Assembly: GCA_012511525.1 (NCBI GenBank) | Contig: JAAZFW010000353.1 | Span: forward strand, 1 to 8,289 | From: Clostridiaceae bacterium | GTDB lineage: Bacteria; Bacillota; Clostridia; Saccharofermentanales; UBA5734 | Length of the DNA stretch: 8,289 nt | Direction: 5' to 3' | Shown: positions 5,022-8,289 of the stretch, one piece after another | How positions within the stretch are numbered: the first letter of the stretch is position 1 | Layout of the letters: the number at the start of each line of letters is the position of its first letter | The notes under the pieces: generated by a model | Seen by the model: the letters and a program-made list of their open reading frames with translations, nothing else | Databases searched by the model: none | What the model was told of the DNA's origin: nothing | Translations under genes and position numbers: made by a program

Positions 5022-6350
5022 ATGAAGCCCATTTCCATCTGGTTTCCAGCCCGAACAAAGAAGTCTGGTAAAGACGAACGGCCGCCGGATGCAAAACCGG
5101 TTGACCGCCCGTCCCGATACAGGCAGCGTCTGGCCCAGCTGGGCAGCATCGCCCTGCTTCCCCTTAATATTCTGGCGCTCGCCAGTCTTATGCTGATTCT
5201 GGCGGATGCCCTGCAGCGGATCGGACTGCCTGGCGCCGCCGTTCTTTTTGCGTCCGGGCAGGTCTTGACCCGGCTGGTTCCGCTGGTGCTCGCGGCCTGC
5301 CTGGCCGACAGCCTGATCGTCCATGAAAAGGGCCTCGCTGTGCTCGCCGCGGCGCTTTCGGCCCTGACTTTTTTGACAACCGCCTCGGCTTTAGCCGATG
5401 TCTGGTCAGGCAGCCAATACGCACTTTTCAATCTGGGCTGGCTGCCCGGTTTTGCGGCCGGTTACCTGACAGTCGTGCTGTATCGCTTCACGGAACGGCA
5501 TATCCGCGCGCCTCGTCTATCTGCCCTGTTCAATCCGCGTACACTGGTCTTGTGGCTGCAGCCGCTGTCTGCCCTGGGCGGCTTGTTGTCGGCCCTGGCT
5601 TGGCTGGCGGCCCGAAACGGACTGCTCCGGCTGGCCCAATGGATCCCCGAAGCGGGCTCGCAAGGCCTGCTGGTTTACGGGATCTGCAACCGCCTGCTGC
5701 TTCCGTTTGGCCTGCACCATGTCCTTGACGACGCTCTCTGGCAGCATTGGGGCCAGTTCACCATGCAGAACGGAACCCTGGTCAATGGCGACATCGCCCG
5801 CTTTTTAGCCGGCGATCCGACAGCCGGCCGCTTCGGCGCGGGCTTTTATCCCCTGATGCTGCTGGTTGTGCCGGCTTTGCTGTTGGCGGTATCCCTGGCT
5901 TCGCGGCCCCGTCGCCGGGGGCAGCCTGCCTTGCTGCTGCTGGCCGCCGCTGCGGCCGCCCTGCTGGGCGGACTGACCGATACCGCCGACTGGCTGATCC
6001 TTTTGGTCTCACCGTTCCTGTACCTCTTGTACGCCTCGCTGGCCGGCCTGTCGCTGCTGCTGTCAGCTCAGCTGCAGACCCTGCACGGCTTTTCCTTTTC
6101 TGCCGGCCTGGTCGATTTTATCAGCTTCTGGCCTCAGGCCACGCGCCCGGTCTGGCTTTTGGCCACCGGTGCCGTCCTGGCCGCGATCGGGTTTGCCGTC
6201 TTCTGGCTCCTGATGCGCCGCTTTGCCTGGTCCAGTCCTTCTTCAGGGCAGGAACAGGCCAGCCTGATCCGCAGTCCGCGCCCGCCCGAACAAGCGGAGT
6301 CGGAAGCGTTAACACAACCTGAACCGGACGAGCAGGAGAATCCGTCATGA
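5022..6350 (+). CDS. Stand-alone, degenerate PTS EIIC-like membrane protein (glucose/GlcNAc family)
   Basis: This 442-residue protein has multiple hydrophobic segments between about 41 and 400. It is recognisable as a glucose/N-acetylglucosamine-type EIIC by NRLLLPFGLHHVL (223-235), GDIARFLAGDPTAGRF (256-271) and FSFSAGLVDF (357-366). These domains normally carry sugar across the membrane while EIIB phosphorylates it. Here the hallmark GITEPIEF is GLTDTADW (317-324), replacing both acidic Glu residues with Asp and losing the Pro, although the GLHH histidines (232-233) remain. The usual FFGGRRF segment and glycine-rich early helices are also absent. The C-terminus is a disordered Pro/Glu-rich tail (about 403-442) where an EIIB domain with its phospho-cysteine could follow; no EIIA or EIIB is in the window. 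A basic, proline-containing tail of about 35 residues precedes the first helix. The ribosome binding site GGGAGG (5004-5009) is rather far, 12 nt, from the ATG. The stop overlaps the next gene's start. A non-PTS carrier or sensor is possible. Confidence 0.82.
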   Translation: MKPISIWFPARTKKSGKDERPPDAKPVDRPSRYRQRLAQLGSIALLPLNILALASLMLILADALQRIGLPGAAVLFASGQVLTRLVPLVLAACLADSLIVHEKGLAVLAAALSALTFLTTASALADVWSGSQYALFNLGWLPGFAAGYLTVVLYRFTERHIRAPRLSALFNPRTLVLWLQPLSALGGLLSALAWLAARNGLLRLAQWIPEAGSQGLLVYGICNRLLLPFGLHHVLDDALWQHWGQFTMQNGTLVNGDIARFLAGDPTAGRFGAGFYPLMLLVVPALLLAVSLASRPRRRGQPALLLLAAAAAALLGGLTDTADWLILLVSPFLYLLYASLAGLSLLLSAQLQTLHGFSFSAGLVDFISFWPQATRPVWLLATGAVLAAIGFAVFWLLMRRFAWSSPSSGQEQASLIRSPRPPEQAESEALTQPEPDEQENPS

Positions 6351-6520
6351 CGCGGCCGCATCCGCATATCCGCCAGCTGACCCGCACCGAGTCAATCCGG
6401 CGCGCCCTGCTGTTTGCACTCACCGCGATCGCCCTGCTGGTTGGCCTGCTGCGCGACGAGACGCGCCTGGTCCTGCAGCGGGCGATCCAGATCTGTTTGG
6501 GGTGTATCGGCATTGGCTAA
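6347..6520 (+). CDS. 57-residue membrane CxxC micro-protein (CD1871A-like)
   Basis: The start overlaps the EIIC-like stop in an ATGA, with AGGAG (6334-6338) 8 nt upstream. The product has a basic N-terminus (about 1-19), one transmembrane segment (about 20-35, LLFALTAIALLVGLL) and a C-terminus ending QICLGCIGIG, with Cys50 and Cys53 forming a CxxC. From memory this architecture, a single helix and a terminal CxxCIGIG beside a 4Fe-4S membrane protein, matches the clostridial CD1871A family of CXXC-motif proteins; its function is unknown to me. The cysteine pair could bind a metal or act as a thiol-disulfide relay between the thioredoxin-like protein and the polyferredoxin. Its last 8 bases overlap the next gene, so expression is probably translationally coupled. 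Confidence 0.85.
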   Translation: MTRPHPHIRQLTRTESIRRALLFALTAIALLVGLLRDETRLVLQRAIQICLGCIGIG

Positions 6521-7421
6521 CCTGAAACGGCTGAAAATCAAGCGCAACATCGTTCAGGGCCTGGCCTTATTGCTGGGCAATGCCAATTTGCCCGGCTTTG
6601 TGAACGGCACCATTTACCAGGGGCCGCTCAAGCGCGTCTGCCTGCCCGGCCTGAACTGCTATTCTTGTCCCGGCGCCCTGGGCGCCTGCCCGATCGGCAG
6701 CCTGCAGAATGGCCTGGCGGACCCATTCTGGCGCATCCCGTTTTACGTACTCGGCCTGCTCAGCCTGTTCGGCCTGGTTTTGGGCCGGTTCATCTGCGGC
6801 TGGCTGTGTCCGTTCGGCTGGTTCCAGGAGCTGCTGCACAAGATCCGCAGCCCCAAGCTGAATTTGGCCAAGTCGCATGCGCGTCTGCACAAGACGTTGC
6901 TATGGGGCAAGACGGCCATGCTATCGGGCCTGGTCATCCTGACGCCGTTGCTTCTGCGCGTTCTGACCGGGTACGGGATCCCGGCCTTCTGCACCTACGT
7001 GTGCCCTTCCGGCACCCTGATGGCCGGTATTCCGCTGCTGTCGGCCAACGAAGGCCTGCGCGGTCTGGCCGGCTGGCTGTTCAGTTGGAAAATGTCCGTC
7101 CTTTTAGCTGTGGCCGTGCTGTCCGTTTTGATTTACCGCCCGTTCTGCCGTTACCTGTGCCCGCTCGGCGCGATTTATGGCTTTTTCAACCGGATCAGCC
7201 TCTACCGCATTTCGGTCGACCCGCAGCTTTGCACCCATTGCGGGCGCTGCACCCGGCAATGCCCGATGCAGGTGCCGATTCCATACGACGGCAACGGGCC
7301 GGAATGCATCCGCTGCGGCGAATGCGCGGCCGTCTGTCCCGAAGGCGCCATCCGGATCGGGTTCGGCAAGCATGTGAAAGAACAAGACCAGGCATCCGGC
7401 CTGAGCGAAAAAACGAGGTGA
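6513..7421 (+). CDS. NapH-like membrane polyferredoxin, 4Fe-4S electron-transfer protein
   Basis: The 302-residue protein is numbered from the TTG at 6513. It has membrane helices interleaved with cysteine motifs: NCYSCPGALGACPIG (48-62), CGWLCPFG (95-102), CTYVCPSG (160-167) and CRYLCPLGA (212-220), which are Fer4_5/NapH-type. Two classical [4Fe-4S] motifs follow at the C-terminus, CTHCGRCTRQCP (240-251) and CIRCGECAAVCP (265-276). Such proteins pass electrons between the membrane and soluble or extracytoplasmic partners. TTG is preferred because the usual basic leader MANLKRLKIK begins there, GGGGTG lies 8 nt upstream, and an ATG at 6414 would place most of the preceding gene in overlap. 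It overlaps the CxxC micro-protein gene by 8 nt. The partner donors and acceptors are not visible; quinone, flavin or thiol partners are all possible. Confidence 0.9.
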   Translation: MANLKRLKIKRNIVQGLALLLGNANLPGFVNGTIYQGPLKRVCLPGLNCYSCPGALGACPIGSLQNGLADPFWRIPFYVLGLLSLFGLVLGRFICGWLCPFGWFQELLHKIRSPKLNLAKSHARLHKTLLWGKTAMLSGLVILTPLLLRVLTGYGIPAFCTYVCPSGTLMAGIPLLSANEGLRGLAGWLFSWKMSVLLAVAVLSVLIYRPFCRYLCPLGAIYGFFNRISLYRISVDPQLCTHCGRCTRQCPMQVPIPYDGNGPECIRCGECAAVCPEGAIRIGFGKHVKEQDQASGLSEKTR

Positions 7422-7425
7422 AGAG

Positions 7426-8289
7426 ATGAGTATCGTAGTCAAGCCCTTCGGGGAAACACAAGAGGGAAAGCCCGTTCACAGCTACACGCTGGGCCATCCG
7501 GACGGGACATTCTGCACCCTGATCAGTTACGGCGGCGCCCTGCAGCGATTGCTGATGCCCGACCGGGACAACCTGCTCCAGGACGTCGTCCTGGGTTACG
7601 ACGACCTGGCATCCTATGAAAAACCGTCGAATCCTTATCACGGGTCCCTGGTCGGACGTTTCGCCAACCGGATCGAAAAAGCATCCTTCACCCTGGACGG
7701 CGTCACTTATCCTCTTGCCGCCAACGACGGCCCGAACCATCTCCACGGCGGCCTGAAAGGGTTCAACCGGGCCGTCTGGCTGGCCGACCCCTTCGAGACG
7801 GCCGAAGGACCGTCCGTGCGCTTTTATTACCTCAGCCCTGACGGTGAGGAGGGTTATCCCGGCAACCTGGATGTCCAGGTCACCTACACGCTGACCGCGG
7901 ACCATGCCCTGGTCCTCCGTTACGAGGCGATGACCGACAAAAAGACGATCGTCAACCTGACCAACCACAGCTATTTCAACCTGTCGGGCCAGGGCAGCGG
8001 CAGCATCCTGAACCACGAGCTGCAGCTGGAAGCGGACACATTTACCGTGATCGATTCTGAATGCCTGCCGGACGGCCGTATCGCGCCGGTTGCCGGAACC
8101 GCGCTCGATTTTCGCCAGATGCGCCGGATCGGGGACCGCATTGACAGCGACGACCCGATGGTCAAGGCCGGTCAGGGATATGACCACAATTTCATTCTGC
8201 GCGGCCAGACCGGCACGCTGCGTCCCTGTGCCCGGGTGTTCGACCCGCACAGCGGCCGCACCATGGCCGTCGAGACGACCATGCCGGCC
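7426..8289 (+). CDS. galM: Aldose 1-epimerase (galactose mutarotase), C-terminus beyond window
   Basis: The frame stays open to the window edge for 288 codons, covering most of a roughly 340-350-residue enzyme. It interconverts the alpha and beta anomers of aldoses such as galactose or glucose in the cytoplasm. Family landmarks are YHGSLVGRFANRI (71-83), NHLHGG (104-109) with His107, NLTNHSYFNL (177-186) with His181, and GYDHNF (251-256) with Asp253. These match the catalytic and sugar-binding residues His96, His170 and Asp243 of the Lactococcus enzyme; the catalytic Glu lies past the edge. The start at 7426 follows AGGTG (7416-7420) and lies 4 nt after the ferredoxin stop, so it is probably co-transcribed. 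Together with the EIIC-like gene it adds a sugar theme to an otherwise redox cluster. No signal peptide is seen. Confidence 0.95.
   Translation, partial: MSIVVKPFGETQEGKPVHSYTLGHPDGTFCTLISYGGALQRLLMPDRDNLLQDVVLGYDDLASYEKPSNPYHGSLVGRFANRIEKASFTLDGVTYPLAANDGPNHLHGGLKGFNRAVWLADPFETAEGPSVRFYYLSPDGEEGYPGNLDVQVTYTLTADHALVLRYEAMTDKKTIVNLTNHSYFNLSGQGSGSILNHELQLEADTFTVIDSECLPDGRIAPVAGTALDFRQMRRIGDRIDSDDPMVKAGQGYDHNFILRGQTGTLRPCARVFDPHSGRTMAVETTMPA

Noticed and set aside
4400..5431. 343-codon minus-strand open frame across the thioredoxin-like and EIIC-like genes
   Set aside because: It spans two supported genes and their intergenic region, and its product is low-complexity and Arg/Ala-rich.
6414..6512. 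Upstream ATG start for the polyferredoxin
   Set aside because: It would overlap more than half of the CxxC micro-protein gene and add a Cys/Trp/Arg-rich leader unlike NapH-type proteins; the TTG at 6513 gives the expected basic N-terminus.
7195..8250. 351-codon minus-strand open frame opposite the ferredoxin end and mutarotase
   Set aside because: The plus strand carries intact ferredoxin and aldose 1-epimerase motifs; this is their antisense shadow.
1..8289. CRISPR array, tRNA, rRNA or known riboswitch
   Set aside because: No regularly spaced direct repeats, cloverleaf-like segment, rRNA signature or recognised aptamer core was seen on either strand by reading.

Overview
The window is a GC-rich, densely coded bacterial chromosome segment with strong GGAGG-type ribosome binding sites, short intergenic gaps and several ATGA-type or few-base junctions. 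The gene set fits a fermentative, anaerobic Gram-positive bacterium of the class Clostridia: a clostridial-type CxxC micro-protein followed by a NapH-like polyferredoxin, a PTS EIIC-like membrane protein, a serpin lipoprotein and a type IV prepilin start. This placement is an inference from gene content; no rRNA or other phylogenetic marker is present.

Layout. At the left edge (1-86, minus) is the N-terminus of a type IV prepilin-like protein. Diverging from it is a secreted, probably lipid-anchored serpin (247-1500, plus) ending at a strong intrinsic terminator (1533-1576). Convergent with the serpin is a HExxHxxGxxD zinc metalloprotease with no visible export signal (1577-2296, minus). A 152-bp divergent promoter region with overlapping -10 boxes and two adjacent inverted repeats separates it from a long-chain acyl-CoA synthetase-like AMP-forming ligase (2449-4200, plus). 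Five bases after that stop lies a 98-bp fold-back element (4206-4303) with short terminal inverted repeats and TTA direct repeats at both ends, resembling a MITE.

The right half is a plus-strand run: a membrane-anchored thioredoxin-like protein with a CPPC active site (4421-4909), a stand-alone and degenerate PTS EIIC homologue (5022-6350), a 57-residue membrane CxxC protein (6347-6520), a NapH-like membrane polyferredoxin with two ferredoxin [4Fe-4S] motifs (6513-7421) and an aldose 1-epimerase cut by the window edge (7426-8289). The last four genes are translationally overlapping or 4 nt apart, so they almost certainly form one transcript. The thioredoxin gene lies 112 bp upstream and may have its own promoter.

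The most unusual part is this right-hand cluster. A thiol-disulfide protein, a CxxC micro-protein and an electron-transferring polyferredoxin look like parts of a membrane redox relay. An EIIC-like protein whose key acidic motif is altered, with no EIIA or EIIB in sight, is embedded among them beside a sugar mutarotase. Whether the EIIC homologue has been recruited as a non-PTS sugar carrier or as part of the redox system cannot be decided from sequence alone.
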